Of a stretch of DNA of 64,000 nt, positions 46,688 to 57,584 are shown in pieces. Position numbers and translations under genes: made by a program. Origin of the DNA: Mermis nigrescens. Taxonomy: Eukaryota; Nematoda; Enoplea; Mermithida; Mermithidae. Position 1 is the first letter of the stretch. Each line of letters opens with the position of its first letter. Where the stretch lies: NCBI GenBank assembly GCA_036768485.1, contig JAVLUZ010000257.1, forward strand, positions 372,001-436,000. The letters are read 5' to 3'. The notes below the pieces were generated by a model. It was not told where the DNA came from and did no database searches. It saw nothing but the letters and a program-made list of their open reading frames with translations.

Positions 46688-49600
46688 GTAAGAGTCAAAA
46701 AACTCAAAAGAATTATTTTTTAAGACAATTTTTCCACTCACATATTCATTATGTTCACTGTTTTTTTTGTACGAGCCTCTTTGTACATGTACAAAGATCT
46801 CCGGAAAAGTCTTTGTACGAGCGAAAATTTTTTTGTACATATAACGTATAGATATGCAATTGAATGTACACATCTTTACATACTAACTAGATTGTTATGC
46901 TGTGACCTGCACGCTTCGCAAAAGGTGTAACTTTGTCCTAAATTTAGCTGGTCATATTAGTTCGGCCCTAAACGCCAAAATTTTTCACGAGTCTTAGCTT
47001 GAAATTACATATAAAATTCGACTCAGCAAGTTAAAATGACTTGTGTTATACAATTATAAAAAATAAGCGGTTGCAATGTGCTGAGTGAATTTCATAATAG
47101 ACACAAATTTGCTTATGAATTTAATGCAATGCAAAGATAAAAGAGTCAATTTTATCTTCAAACGGCAGAAAAACAGTGCAAAGTTGTTTAATAGTTCCTT
47201 TTTCTGCATAAAATCCTTATAAAACAGTGGAAATAGATGTAAAAGATGCTTTTATCCGTACAAAGATGATTACAGATAGATTTTGGAGTGTTGAATGCCA
47301 GCGCTTGGAGCTAAATAGAGTGCAATTGTGATACTCGGCGCGAAGCACTTAAATTTTAGAAATTTTGCTAAAAAATACTCCAAAAAGCGTTAAAATTACT
47401 ATTACTTTGCCCCAAAAAGTCTTTGTACATTGTACAAAGATGGCTCTGAAAATCTTTGTACGAGCCTAAAAATCTTTGTCTCGTACAAAAAAAACAGTGA
47501 TTATGTTATACATTTGTTATATTTTTACATGCATACTTACAGATTTATTAACATTTTTACTATTTTCAAAAGCTTTTTATAATTCCTATTTTATGTTTCA
47601 CGTTTGCTTAAGGGGCAGAATACTGCAAATTTAATTCTTTATGATACATATATAGGGATGCAACGGGTAGTGAAGTTTGGTGTATTCGGGTTCGGGTTCG
47701 GGTAGTTCACTTCAATTTCGGATTCGGGCTCGGGTTCGGGTATCAAAATCAATACCCGATCGGGGTTCGAGGTATTTCAGTAAGTATATATGAATACCAG
47801 TGTATAGCGAATTTCTCAGGTACATGCAGTGTTTCTTTTTTGTACAAGGTCCTTTTTACATGTACAAAGATGGCCCCAAAAATCTGTACATTTTGTACAT
47901 GCAAATTGTTGTGTTCTATAATATGGTACAGTAGCAATTTTAGTGTGGCAAAACAGGGTTTCGATCTTTGGTAGTGTATTTTAGCTCATTTCTGGGTTTC
48001 TGATGCCAAAAATTATTAAAATTTGTCTCAAAACGGCGCGCAGCGCCGAAAAATTTCACATTTTTCCGTTCTAAATGCAAATTCTGCCATTTTGAAAGAT
48101 ATCTAGGACAAACAATTACTCCTTTCGGGGCTTCCGAAAATTTTGGGAATTTCACACCTTTTTACACTTTTTGTCTGCCCAAAGATCTTTGTACATTTTG
48201 TACACACAAATTTTTGGGTACAATAATATGGTACAGTAGCGAATTTTAGCGTGGTAAAAACAAAGTTGTTCGACTTTTAGTAGTGTCTTTTAGCTAATTT
48301 TCGGGTCTCCAAGGACAAAAATCCCTAAGAACCGTCTTGAAACGGCGCGAAGCGCCAAATAATGTGACATTTAACCTTTTTGAAATGCAGTATCTGCCAT
48401 TATAAAGATATGTAGAACACACAATTGCTAATTTCGGCGCTAAGCGCAGAAAAATTTTGGGAATTATGCACCTTTTTACAATTTTTGTCTTTCGTAGAAC
48501 ATTTTTGTACATTCTGTACACACAAATTTTTGGGCACTATAATATAGTACAGTAGCGATTTTAGTGTGGTAAAAACAAGAGTTGTTCGACTTTTGGTAGT
48601 GTATTTTAGCTAATTTCTGGGTTTCTAAGGGCAACAATCCCTAAGAATCGTCTTAAAAGGGCGCGAAGCGCCGAAAAAATTCGAATTTTTTCTTTTGAAT
48701 TGCATTTTCTGCTACTATAAAGATATATAGAACACATGATTACTCATTTCGGCGTGAAGCGCCGAAAATTTTAGCAAATTTCAAATCTGTTTTTCAATTT
48801 TTGTCTTCCCAAAAATCTTTGTACATGTACAAAGACGGTCCCAAAGTCTTTGTACATCGGTAAAAATCTTTGCCGGGTACAAAAAAAACACTGTGTACAT
48901 CTAAGCCAGATGTTACAATTTTTATTATTATTAGATGCCTAGTGCCTAATTATTCAATATTTTTCACTCAAGTTTCCAGTGATTTTCCTTGTTCCTCTCA
49001 GTGTGCAAGAACGCTAAAGTAAATGAGAGGTAGCGCTCGGTGTATTGTGTCTGATATACACCTAAACAATATAAATCGCTTGCATGGAGATACAGCCGAG
49101 AAAACTCTTATTCGTGAAGTTTAATTTGATAGAAACCAAGTTTGATTACGACCGAAGAAGCAGTGTTTTGCATTTTATACGATATCAGTTCGGCAATCGT
49201 TTTGCGAAACAAAAAGAATAAAAATTCACGTGAATCGATTGAAATATACCACTTAATTACATAGCCATTTATGTGTACTTGATAACTACATGAAATTCAG
49301 TGTTTTAGGGTCGAGCAAACTGAAAACGGCGCAAAAAGCCCAAAATTTTCGAATCTTTGACATACAATTGTAGGATTTTAGAGCTTAAAAATACCCGAAT
49401 AAACCCGAATAAAATCCATGAACATGAGGGTTCGGGTTCGAAGTTCTAGTTTCGGGTAGTTATAATAAGTTTATTCGGGTTCGGGTCTGAATTTTGTTCG
49501 GGTACCGAGTATTTCGGGTTCGGGTACCCGTTGCATCCCTGATATATAGGTACCCGTTGCGATTGCCTTAATGTCATGTTATAATTATGAATATCATTAA

Positions 49601-52600
49601 CTAGACTATTCATAAATTGTTAATTAGCTTTTGTATTTCCTTTTAGTTACAATTTTTTTCCAGCCAGTTCTTAATTTCAGATGATCTTCTTTTCAACGAA
49701 TATGATTACTTAATTATGAATTAATTGCTTAATTAACGAAATTAATTATATTAATTAATTAACTTTTATGTAGGTATTCAATTAATTGCAAATATTAAAT
49801 TCTATTCAAAATTGTTGCCCCTCTGCTCACCCAGATAAAATTAATTTCTCGTCTCTATAATTTCCCGAGGTCGAGATTTGAGGGAGGGTTAAATGCCCGA
49901 ATTCGTGACCAGTAAATTTAGAGAGTCATGTTAAATTCGAAAATGATCGGTATGATTGATGTAAAATGCGTTAATGAGGTAACAAGATATATTTGAGTAC
50001 TTTTTAGACTAGATTGACTTGTTTTGCCGCTTTAATCGATAAAAATGTAGAATATACCAAAAAATTTGCTTTGCAGCATGTGTATATGCTGCACCTATAT
50101 CAATATAATTTATACCATATAATATTAGACGATATTTATAACTAACATTAGTGAACAGTCATTTATTATATAATTTTTATATTAGGGTAAATTATATACA
50201 TACTATCATACAAACATAATTTGTTCCGAAAATATAGGGTAATATTTCCAATTAATACCTTGTAATATTCATTTACTAAATACTTCTTATATCTATGATC
50301 ACTTTTATATTAAATATGTAAATTTTACTTCACATTCGCCTACAGTGGTCGCCATGAAAGATGACGCGCTATCACCACACCTGGGCGTGGGGGGGGTTTG
50401 GGGGTAGGGTATGCACCCCCAGAAACCAAAATATCCCCCCCCAGAAATCAAAATACCCCCCCTTAGAATTCAATTTTTGAAAATTTTTTTTCCATTTTTT
50501 TCGCAATTTTTTGATGCCAATGGATAGTGCTTGATGAGAAACGTCGAAAAATGATGTTTTTATCGCCATACCACCATTTTTAAGGCCATTTTTCGACCTT
50601 CAAAAAATCTTGCACCCCCCCCCAGAATTTTCTTGCTGCCCACGTATGGCTATCACCCTCAGAATTATAATAGATGGTGCGTCGCGAACGCCGCCTTTTG
50701 TTCATCGTGCGCTATTATCTCTTTTTTATTATTATACGCCATCAATCTGTATCATCCCGTTAATCTGGCGATACGGACGGCGCAATTTAGCTATTAATAG
50801 CGCGAACAATAAGGAAGCGCGCATGTGAATGTCGTTCTATATTTAGGCAAGCCAACATTAAAATGAATATTTTTGCAAGCCGACCACTGTCTATTTATTA
50901 TCATTTATATATTAAGTCATCTAAAAAACTTCAATAGCATTTTTAGAGGTTGTTTCATAAATCAATTCGAAATGTTCAAAAACTTCCTAATCTGTGCTGC
51001 GTACATCGCTCTGTATTGCGTACCTTTCTGCAAAATTCTTGATCGTCCGTCGCCGGCTTGCAAAAATATTGATTTTAATGTTGGCTCGCCTAAATATAGA
51101 ACGACATTCACGTGCGCGCTTCCAGCATTCACGTGCGCGCTTCCTTCTTGTTGGCGCTATTAATAGCTAAATTGCGTCGTCCGCATCGCCAGATTAACGG
51201 GATGATACAGATTAATGGCGTATAATAATAAAAGAGATAATAGCGCATGATGGACGAAACGCGGCGCCTCGCGACGCACCATCTATTATAATCTGAGGGT
51301 GATAGCGCGTCATCTGTCATGGCGACAACTGTATGTTAATCTGTTTGTGATTTTTTATTCAGTTTACAACAAAGCAGCTGGAACGATTGGCGAAGAAATC
51401 CGAAAAGGAAATGAGCCTCCAGAAAGGAAAAGTTAAGAAGGTTAGTATTTAGGCGATATTAGAATACACACGTAATAAATAACATAGCGAAAGTTGTTTT
51501 TAATACGAGCGAATTTTTCTTATTATGTATTTTTGAACTAATGAATAAATCAATAATCTATTGACAAAAATTAATTAATTATAATAAATTCTCAAAAAGA
51601 TTTAATAATTGTTCAATCAAGACATCGATTGAATGAGTTGTGTCGATTCGTGTAAAAGCTACGAAAAATCGAATTGTTAATAATCTCGATAAAAGCTGCT
51701 CTTTTTCCAGTGTAACCACGCATTACTTATTTTGACAGTTTTTCTATTTATTCAAAAATGCCAATTTTTGTCAAATTTTACGCCATTCAGTAATTTTTTT
51801 ATTTATCGCGGCGTAACATTAGAATGAAATTTCCCTAAATTTAGGAAGTTACTTGCACTCGCGGACAGAATCGTATATTGGTAGAAAAATTGAAATTAAT
51901 CAAAATTGAATAATAATAATGGGGATTTTTCAATTTCATGGGATTTAGGATTCTTTCAATGGATTTTTGTGATAAAAGGAAGTCAAAGCTGAATTATATA
52001 TACCTACATCGAACATAATTTTCACATATCTTCCTTTTCTTACATTAAAAAGTTATTGATTTCGTTTTTTTCTGAATTTTGGTTCTTTTATTTTTATTTT
52101 AAAAATAAGCATGTGTAATGTAAGGTAAAAAATTATTAAAATTTTTCGAATTAGTAAAATTAAAAATTGAAACAAAAATAATTAAGATTATGAAAAAATT
52201 TGAAACAAATTTTTACGGTAAGTTTTGATGCTTTTCAGGCATTGCAACAAGGTAATGTCGATTGTGCTCAAATTTATGCCGAGAACGCGATTAGAAAGAA
52301 GAATGAATCGCTAAACTATTTGAGATATGCTAGCAAAGTTGATGCGGTCGCCTCCCGGATTCAAACTGCATCTTCCATGAAACAAGTGTTAATGATAAAT
52401 AATAATAAATTTAATTTTGTTATTATTTTTTAAATTAAATCAATAATGAATTTAATTTTTGGTAATATTTTTTAAATTAAATCAATAATGAATTTAATTT
52501 TGGTAATATTTTTCAAATTAAATTAATAATAAATTTAATTTTGTTAATATTTTTAAAATTAAATCAATAATAAATTTAATTTTTGTAATAATTTTCAAAT

Positions 52601-55600
52601 TAAATCAATAATAAATTTAATTTTAGTAATATTTTTTAAATTAAATTAATAATAAATTTAATTTTGTTAATATTTTGTAAAATTAAATCAATAATAAATT
52701 CAATTTAGGTAATATTTTTTAAATTAAATCAATAATAAATTTAATTTTGGTAATATTTTTTTAATTAAATAATAAATTTAATTTTGGTAATATTTTCCAA
52801 ATTAAATTAATAATAAATTTAATTTTGTTAATATTTTCTAAATTAAATCAATAATAAATTTAATTTTGGTAATATTTTTCAAATTAAATTAATAATAAAT
52901 TTAATTTTGTTAGTCTTTTCAGAATTAATATAATTTAATATTATTTATTATGAAACACAATTGTATGCCAATTCATTTATTTTTATTTATCTTTTGTTGA
53001 TTACTGATTGATTATGAATTACATTTATAATTTATTACTAGCAACCAAAAATGCTCCGATGGAACAAAAATGGACGAATATACTTGGCATTACACATTAT
53101 TAAGCACATAAAGGAGGGGACCGTAGGTGGGGCAGCTACGAAATTCGGATCATCATGCACTATCCATTGGCATCAAAAATTGCGAAAACATAAAGTTAAA
53201 AAAATTGAATTCTGTGGATATTTTGGTTTCTGGGGGTGTATTTGGCCTTCTCGGGGTATTCGGCCTTATAGCGGGTGCTCTACTGCCTAGCCCCCCACCG
53301 TTATGTATGTGTGTGGACAGTGGCGGATCCAGGACTTTCCTAAGGGGGGTGGGTGGAACCATGACTTGGGCGGAAAAATTAGCCGTTTTAATCCAAAAAA
53401 TCACTAAAAATCGCTAAAAAATCCTTAATTTTGCGCACTATTTTGGGCCAATGGGGGGGGGCCGCCTCCCTTAAATCCGCCCCTGCGTGTGGAGGGTATT
53501 AGGGAAAAGTCGCCTATGCCTTTGGAAGTTGTAAGAATTTGCTTAACTTTGGTTTTCGTTGAAAAATGCAAAAACTGAAGTATATTCTGCGGCCATCAGA
53601 AGCGAGTTGCGCCCACACCTGGGCGTGGGGGGTTTAGGGGGTATGCACCCCAGAAATCAAAAAAACCCCCCAGAATTCAATTTTTGAAAATTTTTTTCGT
53701 TTTTTTCGCAATTTTTTGATGTCAATGGATAGTGCTTATTGAGAAACGTCGAAAAATGGTGTTTTTACTGCCATACCACCATTTTTAAGGCCATTTTTTG
53801 ACCTTCGAAAAATCTTGCACCCCCCAGAATTTTCTTGTTGCCCACGTATGGTTGCGCCTCTCATAAAAAATAAATAATATGAATAATTTATGCTTTGAAA
53901 AGTAGCGATTACTGATTTAAAAACGATATAATGTGCATTTTCGCGCTAGCATGGTATGCATTGCTGTTGGACTGCAGTTAACAACATGGTATGCTTATCA
54001 CACGTGGGCGTGGGGGTGAGGGTTGGGGGTATGCACCCCCATAAGGCTAAATACCCAGCCCCTAGAAACTGAAATATCCCACACCCAGAATTCAATTTTT
54101 GAAATTTTTTTTCTGATTTTTTCGCAATTTTTTGATGCCAATGGATAGTGCTCGATGAGAAACGTTGAAAAATGGTGTTTTTCGCCATACCATCGTTTTA
54201 GGTCCATTTTTTGACCTTTTTACCCCCAAAATTTCGGTGCTGCGGATAGAGCGGGTCCAAGTATCCGGACCCGGATCCGGCACTATCGACGATTTTTCTG
54301 GATCCGGATCCGAAATTTTCGAAAGTAAAGATCCGGACCCGAACCCGAAAATTATGAATTTTTAGGAACCGAGTCAAACCTTTTTCTGAGTAAACTGACA
54401 AATAAGTATTTAATCCCAAGAATTACTGGTTGAAAAAATTGAAATATGCTTGCGCGAGGGTTTATATAGCAGCGAGTGAGTGAGGTTTATTAAATCGGAC
54501 CGATGAATGTTTTTTCCTGAATTTTATTTAACTCAGACGTAGCGATGTGGTTTATGGCATACAACTGTAGTGCTTAAACATCGTAACGTGGATGGCGTCG
54601 AGCCGGCGGACCTGGGCTGTCGCAATTACCATTTGAATCTAATATCTTTCTGTATTTTCTTTTATTCATGCGGTATTACGCGTCACGTATTTTCTACTGA
54701 GGTCAACTGTTTTCGAGAATAAACATAGAAGCGCCGATTTCGGAGCGAAAATATTTTGTATATTTTTATTTGCATCTATTCAAATAGAGTATTAATCATG
54801 ATGGCAGAGTGACGCTCGAAAGCTGAGCTTTGACACGATGAGATTCGAAATAGCTTACACTAGAAGTATTGAAAAATTGGAAGAAACTTTCATGATAAGA
54901 ATTGATTAAGTATTGCAGCATTAAACTAGGGACAAAATTGATTTGAGCCCATTGATCTCGGCTGCCAAATTTCTTCGTTGGTTGTCCTTTTAAGAATTGG
55001 TTGTTTGGTGAATTTTATTGGTTGCTCAGCGGTCGATTGGTTAATTATTGATTGCTTGATTGATTATTGGTTGCTTAGACATTGATTGATTGGTTGATTA
55101 GCTGATTTTCAAATGGTTTTCGCGTCTTTCTTGGTTTCATATTCAATTGTCTAGTTGATTGACTAATTTTAGAGTCACTTTTGTGTAATTTCACCATTTT
55201 TCTCCTATTTGTACAGTATTTCTGAATTATACATTGATAACGGCAGATCTTCCGATTGATACGCACGTGGGCAAAGAGAAAATTCTGGGGAGGGCGTGTG
55301 AAATCGCCTAAAATTGCCAAAAGTATTACTAAAAAACAATTCGGGGTCTGCATTAATCTGCTTGGGGGTTTTCAACTTGTGGTGGGAGTTGGAGTGTATA
55401 CCCCAAACCCTCTACGCCCATGTGTGATACCGACCCGACTGGGCTCCATAGGTGGGTGGCATTTAAATTCTGGGGGGAGCGCAAGATTTTTCAAAGGTCA
55501 AAAAATGACCTAAAAAATGGTGGTATGGCGTAAAAAAACTTAATTTTTCAAGGTTTCTCATTGTGCACTATCCATTGACATCAAAGAATTGCAAAAAAAG

Positions 55601-57504
55601 ATATTTCCAAAAATTGAATTCTGGTGGCGGGTTATTTTGGTTTCTGGGGGGTATTTTGGTTTCTGGGGTATTTCGGTTTCTGGGGGGTATTTTAGTTTCT
55701 CGGGGGGCATGCATAACCCCTAACTACCCACGCCCAAGTGTACATCTGGGCTCTCATTGATACTGCGTTGAATGAAGTTGCATTGTTTGCCCATGTATGG
55801 TGGTATCCTCCCTACCCCTCCGCTATATGCATGATTATTTTGTTTTTTTTTGGTAAGATTGATGAATTATTATTATTATTAATTTGCATTATTATTATTG
55901 TTATTTGCTATTATTTATTAGTCCTTATGTTCAGATGACGCGAAATATGAAAAGTGTGGTCGGTGCTCTTGATAAAGCATTAGCCTCCATGGACCTTGAA
56001 AAAGTTTCAAAGACTATGGAAAAATTTGAGAAACAATTCGAAGATTTAGACGTCCGGACGTCTGTAGGTTTTTATATTATCGTTTTATTTAATAATTGAT
56101 TTATAACAAATTGAACTGTCGGAAAAATAAATAAATTAATGAAATTAATTTTAAAAATTGATTAATTTACTGATTACAGTAGAAATTAAGGACGCACACG
56201 GCACAATATGTAAATCTTTTGCAAAAAAATGCAGAAAACTATTGTAAAATGTAAATCGTAAATTGGATAAATTGGAAATTGGATACAAATTTAATTATGC
56301 AGGATTATATTTTAAATAAGTTAATTTACATAAGACGACCAAAATACAAACTGGGAACATAAATATAGATTTGAGGAAACACGAAAGTTGGAAGGATGCC
56401 AAACTTGTTTTTTACGGATATTTAGGACATGAGAAGCTTATCTCACAAATTATTAAAATTAGGTTAATGCAAAAGAAAAGATATATGTAATCAGGATTTT
56501 TCGGTAAAAAAGAAAAAGCAGGAAAAAGGAAAAATTCGGGAAAATATAGTGAAAATTGTTTTTTTGAAAATAGGTGGGTGGCACCAAAGTTCTGGGGGTG
56601 CAAGATTTTTCAAAGGTTAAAAAATGACCTTAAAATGGTGGTGTGGCGAAAAAACACAATTTTTCAATTTTTCTCGTCGAGTACTATCCATTGGCATCAA
56701 AAATTGCGAAAACAACAGAAAAAATGTTTGAAAATTGAATTTTGCGGGGGAATTTGGGTTTCTGGGGAAGGGGGGGGTAAAAGGTCAAAATTTTAATTTG
56801 TTTCCTAAAAACGGGGAGGAAGATCGAAAATTTTCAAATTTTTAAAGCATATTATACATTACATGTATAATATGTTTTAAATGCTTTAAATATGATTCAG
56901 TGAATACATAGCGGAAAACGCTTAAAAAAGACATCTTTTCTACGAATTTTCAAGGAAATTTTCGGAAATTTTCGAAAAATCGCGAAGTTCCGAGGGTGAA
57001 ATTTTTTTCTGTGGAAGGGGTCGAAATTTTTTGTGTGTCGGGGGTGGGGGGGGGGTGAAAATTTACCTGGTAGTGAAGGGAGGGGGGGTGAAACCCCCAA
57101 GATTATGTACATCAGCTCAGCGGTACGTATTGATGACTCCCTTTGATTACGTGCAAGACTGATCTGATCCGTTGTATCAGGTCGTCGAAGGGAGCATGAA
57201 TACGGCTACAGTAATGAGCGCGCCTCAGGATCAAATAGATTTGTTGATCAAACAAGTAGCCGAAGAGAACGGTTTGGACATAGCCGCCCAATTGCCGGCC
57301 GTCAAAGCCGATTTGGCCGAAAGAAGCCGGGCCGAAGAACAGTCTTTAACGTCAAGGTTTATCATTTTTCGTTGCTCTACATATTAAAATAAATTTAAAA
57401 TGAAAAATAGATAAAATTAAAACAAACAAATAAAAAAATTAAATTCGAATAAAAAAGTAGTAAAAAATGAATATTTTTCGACCAGGTTGTCCGCGTACGA
57501 TTAG
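46636..57504 (+). CDS. CHMP1: Charged multivesicular body protein 1 (ESCRT-III), spliced gene model (6 exons)
   Basis: CHMP1 is an ESCRT-III subunit that acts on endosomal and midbody membranes and recruits VPS4 and spastin through a C-terminal MIM helix. Exons are 46636-46687, 51363-51440, 52239-52385, 55935-56063, 57181-57356 and 57486-57504, giving about 200 residues, the usual size. Signatures are [89 protein letters not shown], and [20 protein letters not shown]. The C-terminus [15 protein letters not shown] matches the MIM region (L-x-x-RL). Helices 1-2 are basic and the C-terminus acidic, as in the family. It resembles CHMP1A more than other CHMPs. The only conflict is a one-base phase mismatch between exons 1 and 2. 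Introns are filled with transposons. Confidence 0.93.
46756..47499 (+). mobile_element. hAT-like element with perfect 20-bp TIRs in CHMP1 intron 1
   Basis: The first 20 bases, CACTGTTTTTTTTGTACGAG, are the exact reverse complement of the last 20. Exact 8-bp TSD ATTATGTT at 46748-46755 and 47500-47507. Subterminal CTTTGTACATGTACAAAG palindromes at both ends. 744 bp, no transposase frame. Confidence 0.95.
47653..49541 (+). mobile_element. Element with AGGGATGCAACGGGTA termini (hAT-like), CHMP1 intron 1
   Basis: Left end AGGGATGCAACGGGTA and right end TACCCGTTGCATCCCT are perfect inverted repeats. Subterminal arrays of TTCGGG at both ends. Flanks are AT-repeat (ACATATAT / GATATATA), so the TSD is ambiguous. 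Hosts the nested element 47827-48893. Confidence 0.82.
47827..48893 (+). mobile_element. hAT-like element nested in 47653-49541, with internal 300-bp repeats
   Basis: Ends CAGTGTTTCTTTTTTGTAC and GTACAAAAAAAACACTG. Flanks GGTACATG / TGTACATC share the central GTACAT (6 of 8). The interior is a tandem array of about three and a half units of about 300 bp, each with TTTGTACATTTTGTACA, GTACAGTAGC and one or two GGCGCGAAGCGCC hairpins. Related to 46756-47499. Confidence 0.85.
50343..51331. mobile_element. Long inverted-repeat (fold-back) element with arms of about 290 bp, CHMP1 intron 1
   Basis: The left arm, starting CAGTGGTCGCCATGA, and the right arm, ending TCATGGCGACAACTG, are complementary for about 290 bp once the MITE at 50376-50648 is removed. 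Shared motifs include ATAATAGATGGTGCGTCGCG, GTATCATCCCGTTAATCTGG and AACGACATTCACGTGCGCGC. The loop is about 150 bp. It ends 31 bp before CHMP1 exon 2. No clear TSD. Confidence 0.88.
50376..50648 (-). mobile_element. hAT-like MITE family A with preserved empty site
   Basis: Starts CACACCTGGGCGTGGGGG and ends GCCCACGTATG. Exact 8-bp TSD GCTATCAC (50368-50375, 50649-50656). The uninterrupted partner arm reads, on the complementary strand, GCGCTATCACCCTCAG, the empty site with a single GCTATCAC. Confidence 0.97.
51363..51440 (+). CDS. CHMP1: CHMP1 exon 2
   Basis: Encodes [16 protein letters not shown] and continues to GKVKK, the basic helix alpha-1 involved in membrane contact. Acceptor TTATTCAG lies only about 30 bp from the end of a long inverted-repeat element. 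Donor GTTAGT, phase 0. Confidence 0.92.
52239..52385 (+). CDS. CHMP1: CHMP1 exon 3
   Basis: Encodes [40 protein letters not shown] and IQTASSMKQ, the most conserved part of the ESCRT-III core. The donor is GTGTTA, and a 41-bp satellite begins about 15-45 bp after it. Confidence 0.95.
52398..52925 (+). repeat. 41-bp AT-rich satellite, about 12 copies
   Basis: Consensus contains AATTAAATCAATAATAAATT and TAATTTTGGTAATATTTTTC. Small variants (TAATA/TGATA, GGTAA/GTTAA) alternate between units. It lies immediately inside CHMP1 intron 3. Confidence 0.93.
53122..53310 (+). mobile_element. hAT-like MITE family A, internally deleted
   Basis: Starts CGTAGGTGGGGCAGC and retains CACTATCCATTGGCATCAAA and TTCTGGGGGTGTATT. 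The right end is interrupted by the insertion of the next element. Confidence 0.75.
53318..53485 (+). mobile_element. hAT-like MITE family D (CAGTGGCGGATCC)
   Basis: Left end CAGTGGCGGATCCAGGA; right end TTAAATCCGCCCCTG. TSDs TGTGTGGA / CGTGTGGA agree at 7 of 8. 168 bp. Confidence 0.88.
53614..53850 (-). mobile_element. hAT-like MITE family A copy
   Basis: Starts CACACCTGGGCGTGGGGG and ends GCCCACGTATG. Exact TSD GTTGCGCC (53606-53613, 53851-53858). In CHMP1 intron 3. Confidence 0.95.
53999..54243 (-). mobile_element. hAT-like MITE family A, right end truncated
   Basis: Starts CACACGTGGGCGTGGGGG. The copy breaks off at TTTCGGTGCTGC, abutting a tract of CCGGATCCGG palindromes (54255-54345). 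Confidence 0.85.
54255..54345. repeat. Palindromic GGATCCGG array
   Basis: Repeated TCCGGACCCGGATCCGG and TGGATCCGGATCC motifs, similar in style to the CCCGGGTA subterminal arrays at 8749 and 10895. Possibly one end of an unrecognised element. Confidence 0.6.
54346..55255. other. CHMP1 intron 3, remaining sequence
   Basis: Mostly unique-looking. ATTGGTTG/ATTGATTG repeats occur at about 54965-55105. No exon. Confidence 0.4.
55264..55423 (+). mobile_element. MITE family B copy in CHMP1 intron 3
   Basis: Starts CACGTGGGCAAAGAG and ends CTACGCCCATGT. The middle contains GGGGTCTGCATTAATCTGCT. Flanking TTGATACG / GTGATACC agree at 6 of 8. Confidence 0.65.
55447..55745 (+). mobile_element. hAT-like MITE family A with expanded TTTCTGGGG block
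   Basis: Starts CATAGGTGGGTGGC and ends CCCACGCCCAAGTGTACAT. Exact TSD CTGGGCTC (55439-55446, 55746-55753). Contains four consecutive TATTTTGGTTTCTGGGG-like units, more than other copies. Confidence 0.92.
55935..56063 (+). CDS. CHMP1: CHMP1 exon 4
   Basis: Encodes [20 protein letters not shown] and [20 protein letters not shown], helices 3-4 of the core. Phase 0 at both ends, donor GTAGGT. Confidence 0.94.
56571..56780 (+). mobile_element. hAT-like MITE family A, right end truncated, CHMP1 intron 4
   Basis: Starts TAGGTGGGTGGCACC and keeps the CTATCCATTGGCATCAAAAA core. The end after GGGTTTCTGGGG is lost. Confidence 0.82.
57181..57356 (+). CDS. CHMP1: CHMP1 exon 5
   Basis: Encodes [40 protein letters not shown] and an Ala/Glu-rich segment ending EEQSLTS. 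It ends with AG in phase 2 at GTTTAT. GC-rich codon use contrasts with the neighbouring introns. Confidence 0.93.
57486..57504 (+). CDS. CHMP1: CHMP1 exon 6 (19-nt terminal coding exon)
   Basis: After GACCAG the single G completes the split Arg codon, then LSAYD and TAG. With the preceding LTS this gives LTSRLSAYD, corresponding to the family's terminal L-x-x-RL MIM1 motif. Stopping without this exon would lose the conserved C-terminus, which supports the call despite its size. Confidence 0.8.
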
Positions 57505-57584
57505 TAAATTATGCAAATTGCCATATTCGCGTTGAAAATAATTTTAAACAAGCCTTTCAAACTATAAAATAGGGGAAAATAAAT

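Noticed and set aside
47819..48901. CRISPR-like array from regularly repeated hairpins
   Set aside because: Repeat units of about 300 bp without short uniform spacers lie in a eukaryotic intron inside a transposon with TIRs.
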